A stretch of DNA of 64,000 nt from Cladopsammia gracilis (lineage: Eukaryota > Cnidaria > Anthozoa > Scleractinia > Dendrophylliidae). Positions 51,037 through 60,950 of the stretch are shown here, one piece after another (position 1 is the stretch's first letter; every line of letters begins with the position of its first letter). Where the stretch lies: positions 436,501-500,500 of the forward strand of contig JAJGOT010000456.1 in the NCBI GenBank assembly GCA_022457155.1, written 5' to 3'. Both the position numbers and the translations under genes were made by a program. The notes beneath the pieces are model-generated. The model was not told where the DNA came from and made no database searches. It worked only from the letters and a program-made list of their open reading frames with translations.

Positions 51037-51755
51037 ATGCAATTAACGAAACTCGAAAACATTTCGAAAGAAAATCTTATTTTTCACGAACCAAAAGAAT
51101 ACAAAGTTACAAAAGAATACAAAGAATTCTAAAATGAAATAACATAGAATTAAAATTGAAACGAAATATCCTAATAATAAAAAAAGCCTCTTGTTATTGA
51201 ATCACCATTACTTTTTAGTTTTGGTGTATCTGAGAGAAAGAATCAAGAATCTAATAAATTAGTCGGTTATTCTCTTCCAGTTTGTTTATGGTCAAAAGAA
51301 GAAAATCCAACAGAAGAAGAAAATCCAACAGAAGAAGAAAATAATTTTTATAATACTTTACTAAATCTTTCAGATCTTTGTTATAATCATCTTGTGGAAA
51401 CAATTGGTATTGAGAATGCTCAGCAATTAAATTCACCTTTGTATTATAAACAAATACAATATACTGATAAAAAAGGTAAAAAGAAGAAAAAGAAAGATCT
51501 AATAAAATTTTATCTATATTTAGATCAAAAAGAAATAAAAATGTTAATCCATTTGATTACCTTAATCAATATCGTAAATTAAAATTAGCTTTAATAATTG
51601 AGAGTATTTATATCATTAGATTAGTTATTTCAATTCAAATAAAAGTTCATGAAGTTTATGTTAAACCATTAAAACCAAGAGAATCAATATTATCAATAAA
51701 AGATAGTGATGAGGAAGAAAGTGAAGATGAATTACAAGATTTACTTTTAATATAA
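51037..51755 (+). pseudogene. Polinton protein, possibly a viral single-stranded-DNA-binding type
   Basis: Coding pieces start at about 51,037 (KENLIFHEPKEYKV), then change frame and continue as PLVIESPLLFSFGVSERK and LVGYSLPVCLWSKE, a Glu-rich stretch and a Lys-rich C-terminal half, with an acidic tail (DEEESEDELQD) near 51,715. Frame changes in A-runs break it. The pattern reminds me of a small family shared with large DNA viruses for which an SSB role was proposed. That is recall, not a search. Confidence 0.35.
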
Positions 51756-51848
51756 ACAAATATATATATATATAAACATATTAGCCCTTTTATAGGGCTT
51801 TTTTATCTCGCTTGAAACAATTTTTAATACTAAAATAGTATTAAAAAT

Positions 51849-52797
51849 CTACCAAATCACTAAAAGGAATCCATGAATTAATTTATCAGGATATCCACTC
51901 CATTTGACTGAAGCTAACTTTTTCTTATTATCTCGTTTCAATACTTTCTCAATTCTAAATGTTTCTTGTTTTGATTTTTGTAATTCTTGGTCACAAAAAG
52001 ATTCTTTTACTTCATCTCCCATCAAATCAACAATTTTATAGGTAATAGGTTTTGTATTGAAAACTTCATCAACTACAAATATCTCTTCTGTCCAGTTTGG
52101 AGTATATCCTTTGTCGAATACAGGTCTTTTATACTTTGATATAGGAACTTTATCTCCAATTTTAGATTTTACCTTTCCAGGTTTCAAGTAAATCAAATCC
52201 GAATACAAATTAGCATAAACTTTTTCTTTCATTTTCTTTTTTACTTGCTTTAAATGGAGTCATTTTACGACTGGAATGACTTGTTTTCTTATAATCATTA
52301 ACTAATTTATCAAGTTTATCCCAGTAAACAGTACTGCTATTTAAACTAAACATTTTAAACATTCTATTGTTATTGTTTTTTTCATCTCTCAACAATACTT
52401 GATTTTTCTTCATTCTCAGTATGATATAATTTGATTCCATTGTTTCCAAGAAAATCCTTAAACTGTTTACTAATAAATTCAGAACCCTTATCGGACCAAA
52501 GCATTTTTGGTGAACGTTTACTTTTTTTAAATATATCATCAAATACCTTACTAATACTTTCAGTCTTTTTGTTTTTCAAAGGTTCAATCCATCCATACTT
52601 ACTAAAAATATCAATTACCATTAGTAAATATTTTATTCCTTTGTTCCATTTACTAAACTTTTGCATTTCAACCAAATCAGCAGGTCAGATTTCATCAATC
52701 CCATTTGATATTACAGTTGTCTTTAAAAAACTTTCTTGTGATTGGTTTATGTAATTCTTCGGGTAAATGTTGTGCCCAATCACTATTACTCAACGCC
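51849..52797 (-). pseudogene. Polinton retroviral-type integrase with chromodomain
   Basis: Pieces in three frames give, in order: a leader (ELHKPITRKF), the rve catalytic core with first Asp in ADLVEMQ, second Asp in WSDKGSEF and Glu in ENEEKSS (D,D-35-E spacing), an SH3-like stretch (KVPISKYKRPVFDKGYTPNWTEE) and a C-terminal chromodomain (FRIEKVL...SVKWSGYPD). This enzyme joins Polinton DNA to the target and makes the 6-bp duplication. Damage: frameshift near 52,726, TGA replacing the expected Trp just before ADLVEMQ (about 52,688), and further frame changes near 52,385 and 52,230. It follows the PLA2-like gene on the same strand without a gap. Confidence 0.88.
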
Positions 52798-53437
52798 ATT
52801 TTACGTTTTTTGACTTCTTAGGTAAACCCAAACCAAGTTTCTCTTTAGTATTTATAATAAATCTCGCTGTTTGACCCCATTTTGGCATTTCACCATATGG
52901 AATCTGATCTAAAGATTTAACCATTTCCATATCACATTCATGTTTATTTTTTCCCATATCATAACAAATATCATGATAAGCAGCAATTTCATCTACTTTA
53001 TTATATGGTTTAACTTTCCACTCTAAAACTTCACCTGTTTCAGGATTATATGTTAATTGATTATGTAAAGGATTTTAGGGACCCATGTGATTGTGACCTG
53101 GAGTCCAACTACTTTTTGGTTTTGGTAATTTTCCAATCATTTTATGAAAATCAATTAATCCACCATAAAGATAAGATTCATATATCAATGGTAATTCGCC
53201 CGCACCTTGTACGGGATGATCTTGTTTCCCTGTTTCTTTTTGGTAGTTCTTGATTTTCTTGTTTTTGGTTTTGATGAAGCTTTAGTAGTTCCACCTTCAT
53301 TTGAAACAAATCTATATTTTTAATACCACAAGATGCACAAGTACACCAATACAATCTTCTTCCCTTTTTAGCAATTTGATAACCATCTAGTTTAACACAT
53401 TCTTTTTCTTTTTTTCTTTTACAAAATAAGATTTCAT
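52798..53437 (-). pseudogene. Polinton zinc-ribbon / parvovirus-like phospholipase A2 domain protein
   Basis: From 53,437 the frame encodes a Lys-rich start, a zinc-ribbon-like block (ECVK...YWCTCASCGIK), a basic linker and then a PLA2-like domain: a calcium-loop-like WTPGHNHMGP-x-NPL and the catalytic helix motif VDEIAAYHDICYD (His-Asp), with further Cys in KHECDM. Such domains occur in parvovirus capsid proteins, where they breach endosomal membranes; a related domain is known to me beside the integrase of Polinton-type elements. Frame changes at about 53,310 and 53,210 and a TAA in the calcium loop (about 53,085) inactivate it. Confidence 0.7.
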
Positions 53438-53705
53438 TTTATTATTAAGATTACATATTTATGAAAATAAAAAGATGAAAAACAGACTAAAGTTTATAGA
53501 GAGTGAAATAAAAGATTTGGATGAAATGTTATAATGTATATTAGATGTTCATTATACCCACATAGACTCTGATGAAAGAGTATTGAAGATAATTACTTTA
53601 GTTTTGAAAATAAAGAGAAAGATTATAACATTAAATGGATTGATAAAGGGAAGTATATATGTTTGATTTTTTTATAAATTTTATATAATTCATTAAATAA
53701 AAAGA

Positions 53706-54125
53706 ATGTCAACAAATTATTTTCCATACAGAGTAAAATTATCAGATGGACAATTAAAAAAATTAGCAAAAGCACATAAAGATAATTCACCAATTACTTT
53801 AAGATTAGGTAAAAATGATTTAAATGGATCACATGAATTAATGTTAACAAAAACACAAATAAATAAACGTCATAAAGCTAAGAAAAATGATGTTGGTTCT
53901 GATATTAAAATTTCAAAAACACAAATTAGAAAAGAAGTAAAAATTTCTGAAAAAGAATTACAAGTTCCAAAAGAAGGAAAAGGATTACAAGTTTCACAAC
54001 CACAAGAAGGAAAAGGATTACAAGTAAGTGCAAGACCAATAATGATGCCATACAGACCACCACCATTTATTGGAACATGGGAACAACAAGGAAAAGGAAG
54101 TAAAAAAAGTGAAACCAATGTTTAA
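53706..54125 (+). CDS. Polinton basic protein with K-TQI-K repeats
   Basis: The open frame of 139 residues is intact: N-terminal LSDGQLKKLAKAHK, then LTKTQINKRHK and ISKTQIRKEVK repeats, then three copies of a GKGLQVS-type repeat. It is strongly basic and lies directly before the protease, as in other Polintons I know. A nucleic-acid-binding virion role is plausible but unproven. It overlaps the protease start by 8 bases. Confidence 0.6.
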   Translation: MSTNYFPYRVKLSDGQLKKLAKAHKDNSPITLRLGKNDLNGSHELMLTKTQINKRHKAKKNDVGSDIKISKTQIRKEVKISEKELQVPKEGKGLQVSQPQEGKGLQVSARPIMMPYRPPPFIGTWEQQGKGSKKSETNV

Positions 54126-54561
54126 GGATATACCATTAAGTAATTTTGATCTTCTTGAGTGGGTTAAATATCTTAAAATACCAAATTTTAAAGGAATTTA
54201 TTCTAGAGATTCACTTCATCATATTCATGAAACAGGATGTTGTGTAATTAATCTTGATGATAAAATAGGACAAGGAACTCAGTGGGTTGCAGAATATATA
54301 AAACCTCCTGTGATTTATTATTTTGATTCTTTTTCACTTCCACCACCATTAGAATTTATAGAACATTCAAAAAGATTAAATATGAGATATGTATACAATA
54401 AAGGTTATCCAATTCAAGATATTTATTCTGTAAGGTGTGGTTATTATTGTTTATATTTTCTTGATAATATACATAAGAAATCTTTTTACAACCTTTTAAA
54501 AGTTTTTAGAGTTAATGATCAAGAATACAATGAAAACTTTATTAAAAACTATTTTATCTAA
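54118..54561 (+). CDS. Adenain-like cysteine protease (PRO1), catalytic His replaced
   Basis: The 147-residue frame, started at 54,118 (MFKDIPLS), has the C5/Ulp1-type layout: FKGIYSRDSL, GQGTQWVAEY, YYFDSFSLPPP, then IYSVRCGYYCLYFL. Asp of YFDSF and Cys of CGYYC are present, but the expected His of GTHWV is Gln (CAG, about 54,281). The protease of Polintons is thought to mature capsid proteins; this copy should be inactive although the frame is intact. An upstream ATG at 54,070 would add 16 residues inside the previous gene and is less likely. Confidence 0.85.
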   Translation: MFKDIPLSNFDLLEWVKYLKIPNFKGIYSRDSLHHIHETGCCVINLDDKIGQGTQWVAEYIKPPVIYYFDSFSLPPPLEFIEHSKRLNMRYVYNKGYPIQDIYSVRCGYYCLYFLDNIHKKSFYNLLKVFRVNDQEYNENFIKNYFI

Positions 54562-54786
54562 AACATTAAATAAAGAAAATGATTCAAAATAGAGTATTAG
54601 TTCTTAAAAGTATTGATGCAAAAAAACAAAATCCATCAAATAAACCAGGTAATTTTACAATAAAATGTACTCCTGAATTGAAATTAGATCCAAACACTAA
54701 ACATTATTTAGCATTAGACCATCTTTCTATGACTGCTAGTTGGCATAATATTAGACCTGAGTTTCTCAAACTCATTAATAATTCAT

Positions 54787-55058
54787 GATGAGAACACAAA
54801 GGAAATCACTACCGTGAAGGAGGTTTTGAAATCGTTTCTTAATTTGCATAGATTTTGGCGATTTTATTCCTTCGTTTTCTCCGCATTTAACGATCAGTTT
54901 GAGAAGCTATATCAAACACTCGAAACAGTGTTTCATCAGATTTCCAAACACCTTGAAGTGGTTTAAAAAAACTCGGCTGCGCCTCGTTTTTCCAATCCAC
55001 TTCTCGGTGTTTGGAAATCTGATGAAACACTGTTCCTCGTGTTTGATATATTACATCA
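54787..55058. mobile_element. Fold-back MITE within the minor capsid gene
   Basis: 'atatcaaacactcgaaacag' at 54,910 and its near-inverse at 55,030-55,052 share arms with 'tttcatcagatttccaaaca'. Exact ends and target duplication are unresolved. Confidence 0.65.
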
Positions 55059-55196
55059 AAACAATGAATTGAAAATATCAAAAGATAAAGGTAAAACATA
55101 TCAAACAATTGTATTTCCATCTGGTATTTATGATTATGAAGATATCAATACTTTTATTCAAAAAATAATTGGTAAAATTAGAAATACAGAAAATTA

Positions 55197-55348
55197 TTTC
55201 ATCTAAAACATTAAATAAAGAAAATGATTCAAAATAGAGTATTAGTTTGAATTTTTTTTAGTAACACTTTTACGATATTTTATGGATTGTAATTATTGAA
55301 ATTTTTTTTTAGTAACACTTTTACGATATTTTATGGATTGTAATTATG
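55197..55348 (+). repeat. Local rearrangement: copied gene start plus 55-bp tandem duplication
   Basis: About 48 bases from 54,555 ('atctaaaacattaaataaag' to 'agagtattagtt'), including the minor capsid start codon, recur at 55,200-55,247. They are followed by two copies of 'agtaacacttttacgatatt...tggattgtaatta'. This looks like template switching. Confidence 0.85.
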
Positions 55349-55833
55349 AATATTTTTAGCATTTTAGTAGGTTAATAATTGAAAATTATGGTATTAATGT
55401 ATTATTTCATCTTACAACTTATAAAGTTTTTATTGCACTTGACCAAAATTATTTCATTGATTTTGCTAATAGTGGTAATTTTGGAAAATTATTAGGATTT
55501 GAAAAGAAAGTTTTAAAGAAAAGTACATATGGAAAAAACTTTCCTAATATTAGTAATGATAGTTTAGTTTATTATCTGATAGCATTATCTCAGGAAAACG
55601 TCAAATGTATTATATACTTTTTCAACAAATACAAAAACAAGATCGTTACCGTTTGAAATTCAACCTATAAATTATTTATGGCATAAAATTAATAGAAATG
55701 AAATTTTTGAAGTGAATTTTTATATTACAGATGATCAGTTAGAGAAGTTGATTTGAATGATATTGATATAAGTTTGACTGTTGTTATTGGTGAAAGTAAA
55801 GGTTTTTCATAAATATAAATTATATAAATAAAA

Positions 55834-56143
55834 ATGGAAAGACGAATAAGAGATTATGATACCAGTGAAGATTATTATACAGACACAGAAACAAAAGGTG
55901 GAGGTATATTTGATGCATTTTCTAAATTTGGAGTAACACTTACTGGTCAAACTGCTAAAAACCTTGCTTCAAAAGCAGCAGAGAAATTAATAGAAAAAGG
56001 TTCTGAAAAGATTGGTGAGAAAACAGGTGAACTAATTGGTGAAAAGATTTATGATAAATTTAAAACTAAATCTAAACAGAAATACAAGATAATGTAATTC
56101 ATCCTGAAGTTCCAAAACAAGACAAAGGTGAAAAAATTGTTTA
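55834..56143 (+). pseudogene. Small Polinton protein, Gly/Lys/Glu-rich helix
   Basis: 87 residues in frame (to 56,097): an acidic Tyr-rich start, KGGGIFDAFSKFG, then an amphipathic helix with repeating EK-x-GEKTGEL motifs. The next frame continues as DNVIHPEVPKQDKG to about 56,143, so one base change may have truncated it. A typical small gene beside capsid genes; function unknown. Confidence 0.5.
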
Positions 56144-56254
56144 ACTTTTACAAAAAATATTTAATTCAACAATTAAAAGATTTATACTCTTTTTACCATA
56201 AAAAACCTGGATATATAAAAAAAGTCAAAGAAAATACAAAAAATTAATTATATT

Positions 56255-56554
56255 ATGAAGACATTATCTGTTTTACTTGCTTCAGTTGGTGTAACCACAG
56301 GTGGAATAACTTTTAACCCTATTATTTTAGGTGTATTGACAACAGCTGGAATATTGTTAAAAACATATGATGAAATGAAAAATTACAAAGGTAAATTAGA
56401 TATGGTTAAATTTGCATTTACAACCTATGAAAAAGTATTGACTAATTTACGAACTGCAATGAGAGGCGGTGAGTTTGATCATCAAAAATTTATATCAGAA
56501 ATGAAACTTTTGGATCAAGCAATGATTGATTTGACACCTACTTCTATTTGGTAA
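56255..56554 (+). CDS. Small Polinton protein with hydrophobic N-terminus, 3' truncated
   Basis: 99 residues: a hydrophobic first 35 residues (possible membrane segment, GGITFNPIILGVLTTAGILL), then a charged helical part (KNYKGKLDMVKFAFTTYEKV). The end (DLTPTSIW) stops abruptly next to the deletion junction, so the native C-terminus is probably lost. Confidence 0.5.
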   Translation: MKTLSVLLASVGVTTGGITFNPIILGVLTTAGILLKTYDEMKNYKGKLDMVKFAFTTYEKVLTNLRTAMRGGEFDHQKFISEMKLLDQAMIDLTPTSIW

Positions 56555-56559
56555 TCATA

Positions 56560-57256
56560 ATTTGGGTATTTGGTAATCTACAGTATGAATTTCTACTGAT
56601 AAAACCTCTTTAAAATATCAACCTGAACCATATTTTTGATGAATTAACATAGTATCAAGAATTTCATAAATCATATAAAACAGAATTTCTTTGATATTTG
56701 TACCTTCAAGATTAACATATGTTTTAAATTGAAAATAAGCTTTATCTTTTATCTCTATTGGTACCGTATCTACAATTATTTGACCAATTAAACAAACAAT
56801 TATCATTCTAACTTTAATATTTCTATGATTTCTAAGAAAATCTTTTATTTGTGTTGCTTTTTCCTTGAAATAATCATTAGGTAAAATATTTGGTTTTCCT
56901 TCAATAACATACTTTTCAGCAAAATTATCAAGAGCTGATTTTTCATGTTTTATTCCAACTTGGTATTCTTTTACTGCTTTTTCAAGAACTTTTCTAAAAT
57001 ATTTCGGAGTATCTTCTGGAATCTTTTTGTTTTTTATACATTCGAGAAAATATTCATCAAAAGTTTTAATTTTCGTAGGTTTATATTTCTTTGTTTTTAC
57101 CTTCTTTCTTGGTTTTGATTTAGCTTTTTTAATATTGTTTCTTTGTTTTTCAATTCCCATAATTTCATCTATCAGTTTTTGTTTTTGTTTTTTATCTTTG
57201 TATTCAGTATACTCTTTTTTCAATTTATTACTTTTATCTTCTCTTATTTTCTTCAA
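56560..57256 (-). pseudogene. N-terminal remnant of the Polinton polymerase-region protein
   Basis: 212 residues from 57,256: a Lys-rich coiled start, then FDEYFLECIKNKKIPEDTP, LRNHRNIKVRMIIV and KEILFYMIYEILDTM. At 56,620 TGA replaces an expected Trp after QKYGSG and coding continues as YFKEVLSVEIHTVDY to about 56,565. I associate this N-terminal region with the protein-primed DNA polymerase B gene of cnidarian Polintons (recall, not search). Everything downstream, including the exonuclease and polymerase motifs, is deleted. Confidence 0.6.
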
Positions 57257-57489
57257 TTCTTCGATTGAAAGATTAGTTAAATCTTTTATGTAAATATTAT
57301 TTTTTAAATTTAATTTTATTTTTTCCGCTACAATTTAAAACTATAGTCACGTGATTACTTTTAACCAATCAAAATTGAAGCATTTTTTGGCAAAACTAAA
57401 ACAAAAATGATAAATTTTACAGTTTTGATTTCAGTTTGTTTGTTGCTTTTGAAAATGAAAAGGGAAAAACCACTTCTAGAAATTCTAGA

Positions 57490-58251
57490 ATATTTTATAA
57501 ATCAATAAGTGATTCTTTTTATTAGAATTTACCAAACTTTTATAAAAGAGAAAAACCCCTTCTAGAATATTCATGTGTAAATCATTAAATTTTTTCATCA
57601 TCTTAAAATTCTATAACTTGTTGAAAAACTCACACGCGGCTCTCAAGATAATATTAAAAATATTGGAAATATTGAAAATTAAATAGATGTAAAATATCTA
57701 TAATTTTAAGAAAAAGTTGATATCCTCTTAGAAAAGATTTTAGAAACTTCCTTATCTAGAAAGTAAAGAACTGAAGGGAAAAACCCCTTCTAGAATATTC
57801 TGTAAAATTATTAAATATTAAACATAGTCAAAACAAACTAAGAGATGTTTGCATATAGATTTCAAAAATATTTAAATAGTAGTGGCAAAATTGTCTGTTC
57901 TAGCAGATCCTCAAAATACTTTTTTCCCATATATTTTTCTAGTTTTTACTGTTAAAATACTTTTTTGTATATTTTTTTGTGAAATCCATGAAGGAATGAA
58001 GGTGAAGGTGAAGGAGTGAAGAAGTGAGTAAAGCGAACGACTGAACGAGTGAACCTGAATGACTGAAAGTGATCGACTGAGGTGAATGAGTGAAGAAGTG
58101 AGCGAAGCGAACGACTGAACGAGTGAACCGAAGGAGAGAACGGTGGATTTCACAGAAAAATATACAAAAAAGTATTTAAACAGTAAAAACTAGAAAAATA
58201 TGGGAAAAAGTATTTTAAGGGTGGGCTAGAACAGACAATTTTACCACTACT
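57490..58251. repeat. Polinton right terminal inverted repeat
   Basis: Inverse of 48,156-48,920. The outer 370 bp are again a palindrome (arms at 57,880-57,990 and 58,140-58,251). Confidence 0.9.
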
Positions 58252-58270
58252 TTCCGCAACTTTCATTTCG

Positions 58271-58276
58271 TTTATT
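58271..58276 (-). terminator. Poly(A) signal of the ShK-mucin membrane gene
   Basis: AATAAA on the minus strand, 176 bp after the stop codon and 19 bp outside the Polinton end. Confidence 0.55.
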
Positions 58277-58451
58277 TTTAAAATATAATGGAATGCGTAA
58301 GGCCTTTTTAAAGTGTTTAATTTCGAAGGCTACCAAAATAACGAGAATTGTGTTTTTGGGAACACTGAATATTGACTGATTTACTCTGTTGCTGCAGGAC
58401 AACTTATCTCTGTTTCAATACACTGTTGATACAGGACAACTTATCTCTGTT

Positions 58452-60950
58452 TCAATACCTGTTACTTCTCCTGCACCTGACCAGAGCAGCAGCAATGATA
58501 ACGAGGAAGAAAACTCCGCCTACAGACGCGCCAATTATAACATTGGTTGGTATAGATTGCTTGTCACTTCCCTTGTCTTCATTGTCTTCTTGCAACTGTT
58601 CTGGTGTAGAATGTACATTCTCCACACTTACTATGTCACCACCAACAGATTTTTCAATGTCCGAGAAACCGTCCATTACGATGTCTTTTAAAACGTCTTT
58701 AGTAACGACACTATTTCCTGAGAGTCCTTGCGGCAGGTGTAGGTAAAAAGCCAATAAGGTTATGTTAGCATCGCCAGGTGACTTTTTGGGATAACCGTGA
58801 AGAATGTGAACCATGTCGTACGTAAATGTCATCTTTTCAGACGACCGCCTTCGTCGGGAACTACAAAATGTACAGTAATAAATTTGTTAGAAACCAGACA
58901 AATGCAAAAGCAAGAAACAAAAGCTTTGTCAAGAAATAAAGGCACATTTGTTAATTATAATTGTATAGATGGGGTACTATTCAGTTTCTCTGTTCAAAAA
59001 CGATAAAGGTTAATATATGTGAAAGAAAACATCGTTTATAGTGTTTTGGCAAAATTGTTCATATCGTGTTCATTCATTTATTCATTCATCCATACTGTAT
59101 ATATTTGTGTTACTTTGTTTCATCCATTTCTTATACCATGATTTCATTCATTCACGGTCCTCGTGCTTTTCTCTCTCGCAACTGTGCAAGGCATATTTGA
59201 AAAGGAATTCCTAAAATAAAGAATATGTTTAATCATAGTAAAGGAAAAGATACATATTTTATAGTGTTCATTTCCTTTGTGCTTTCTCTTTTCGTTGTCG
59301 ATCTCGATCTCTACCTTGTTGGAGATAGGTAACACTGGGCTACCTCCTTAGAACAGTATTCTGAAGCTGCTCTAGCAACTTCTCGTTTGAAGGAATTTTC
59401 CATGTTTTCATCCCACTAAAAATGTAAACAAAATGAAAAAAAATTAAATTAATAAGATCCATAGGCTTTCGCGCGATAATTTTCTACAAAACTATTCTTC
59501 TTGTTTAGGACGAAACAGCCGTTTTTTCTTTTGCGAGGTTTGTCTCAAAATAGGCATGTATGTTCTGGATATGCACCCACTCTTGTATGCGTACTAATGA
59601 TGTAAGAAAGAATGCGTAGTAAGTGATGCGCAATGCAAAACAGAGGAATCATCTTAAGATAACCAGCCCTTAGTTCCTTGTACGAATGGTCTGGAGCAGT
59701 ATCACAATGACGTAAACTAATTTGAAAAAATCAATAATTTAAAATAAGTACCTTGTCCATGTTCTCGATCTTCAACATAACGGCTTCTTGCTCCTCCTCG
59801 ACTGATGGCGTTTGAGGGTCGGGTCTTATTGTCGAATTGGTTGAATTGCTTGTGGCATTGCTCGGTTGCACCGTTTGAGGATCGGGGCCAGTTGAAGTAG
59901 AAGGTACAGTCTCCAAACTTACGATGTCACCACCAACAGATTTTTCAATGTTCGAGGAACCGTCCATTACCATGTCTTTTAAAACGTCTTTAGTAACGAC
60001 ACTACTTCCTGAGAGTCCTTGCGGCAGGTGTAGGTAAAAAGCCAATAAGGTTATGTTAGCATCGCCAGATGACTTTTTGGGATAACCGGGAAAAATATGA
60101 ACCATATCGTACGTAAATGTCATGTTTTCAGACGACCGCCTTCGTCGGGAACTAAAAAAACGTACAGTAATAAATTGGTTAGAAACCACACGAATACAAA
60201 GACATGAAACATAGGTTTGACTATAAAGGCACATTTGTTGATTATAATTGTATAGATTGGGTACTTGTCAGTTGAAAAACTGCGAAGTTGCTAATGGCCT
60301 TTCTCTCTCGCAAGGCAAAACGATCTGTTCAATAATGGTGAAGGTTAATATATGCGAGAAATTACATCGTTTATAGTGTTTATTTGTTGATTTGTTTCAT
60401 TCATTTATTATTTCATTATTTATTTCAATTATTTCCCTCGTGCTTTTCTCTCCAAAGGCATATTTGAAAAGGAGTTTCTGAAAAATAAAGAATATGTTGA
60501 TTCATACTAAAGGTTAACAAATAAGGAAAAGATACATATTTTATAGTGTTTATTTCCCCTGTGCTTTCTCTTTCTATTTCTCGATCTCTACCTTGTTGGA
60601 GGTATGTAACACCGCGCTCCCTCCTTAGAACAGTATTCTGTAGCCGACCCAGCAACTTCTCGTTTGAAGGAATTTTCCATTTGTTTATCCCACTAAAAAA
60701 ATGAAAGCAAAATGAAATAATGAAAATAATAAGATTCAAAGGCGTTCGCGTTTGCATGTATGTTCTAAATGTGCACCCGCTCTTACACGCACTTATGATG
60801 TAGGAAAGAATGCGTAGTAAGTGATGCGCAATGCAAAACAGAGGAATCATCTTAAGATAACAGCCCTTAGTTCCTTGTACGAATGATCTGGAGCAGTATC
60901 ACAATTACATAAATAATAATTTGAAAAAATCAGTAATTTAAAATAAATAC
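58452..60950 (-). repeat. Intragenic duplication of an exon-intron module, about 1.25 kb
   Basis: Exons 4-5 with introns match exons 6-7 with introns, including intron sequence such as 'agtaagtgatgcgcaatgca' and 'cagtatcacaat'. The retained intron similarity shows that the duplication is fairly recent. Confidence 0.85.

Larger units (their letters stand above)
54579..55811 (+). pseudogene. Polinton minor capsid (penton) protein, interrupted
   Basis: The start reads NRVLVLKSIDAKKQ, NFTIKCTPELKLD and SMTASWHNIRPEF. Coding resumes at about 55,062 (NELKISKDKGKTYQTIVFPSGIYDYEDINTF split by none), and again at about 55,385 (FIALDQNYFIDF, LLGFEKK) to IQPINYLWHKINRNEIFEV and VDLNDIDISLTVV near 55,790. 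This order matches the Polinton minor capsid protein, which forms vertex capsomers in the related viruses. It is broken by a fold-back MITE, a local rearrangement with a 55-bp tandem duplication and at least two frame changes. Confidence 0.85.
48156..58251. mobile_element. Polinton/Maverick element, 10,096 bp, internally deleted
   Basis: It is flanked by the exact 6-bp duplication TTCCGC (48,150-48,155 and 58,252-58,257). The termini start AGTAGTGGTAAAATTGTCTG and end with the inverse; Polintons have 6-bp duplications and AG...CT ends. Terminal inverted repeats are about 0.76 kb. The interior carries recognisable Polinton genes (integrase with chromodomain, PLA2-like protein, adenain-like protease, minor capsid protein, small proteins, polymerase-region N-terminus). 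Full-length elements are usually 15-20 kb; major capsid, packaging ATPase and polymerase core were not found, and both coding frames at about 56,555-56,620 are cut, which locates the main deletion. The interior is markedly more AT-rich than its flanks. Nonsense changes and frameshifts show that this copy cannot mobilise itself. Confidence 0.95.

Noticed and set aside
48156..58251. Alternative genetic code (TGA as Trp) in the Polinton
   Set aside because: The same genes use TGG for other Trp residues and also contain TAA stops and frameshifts, so decay explains the TGA codons.
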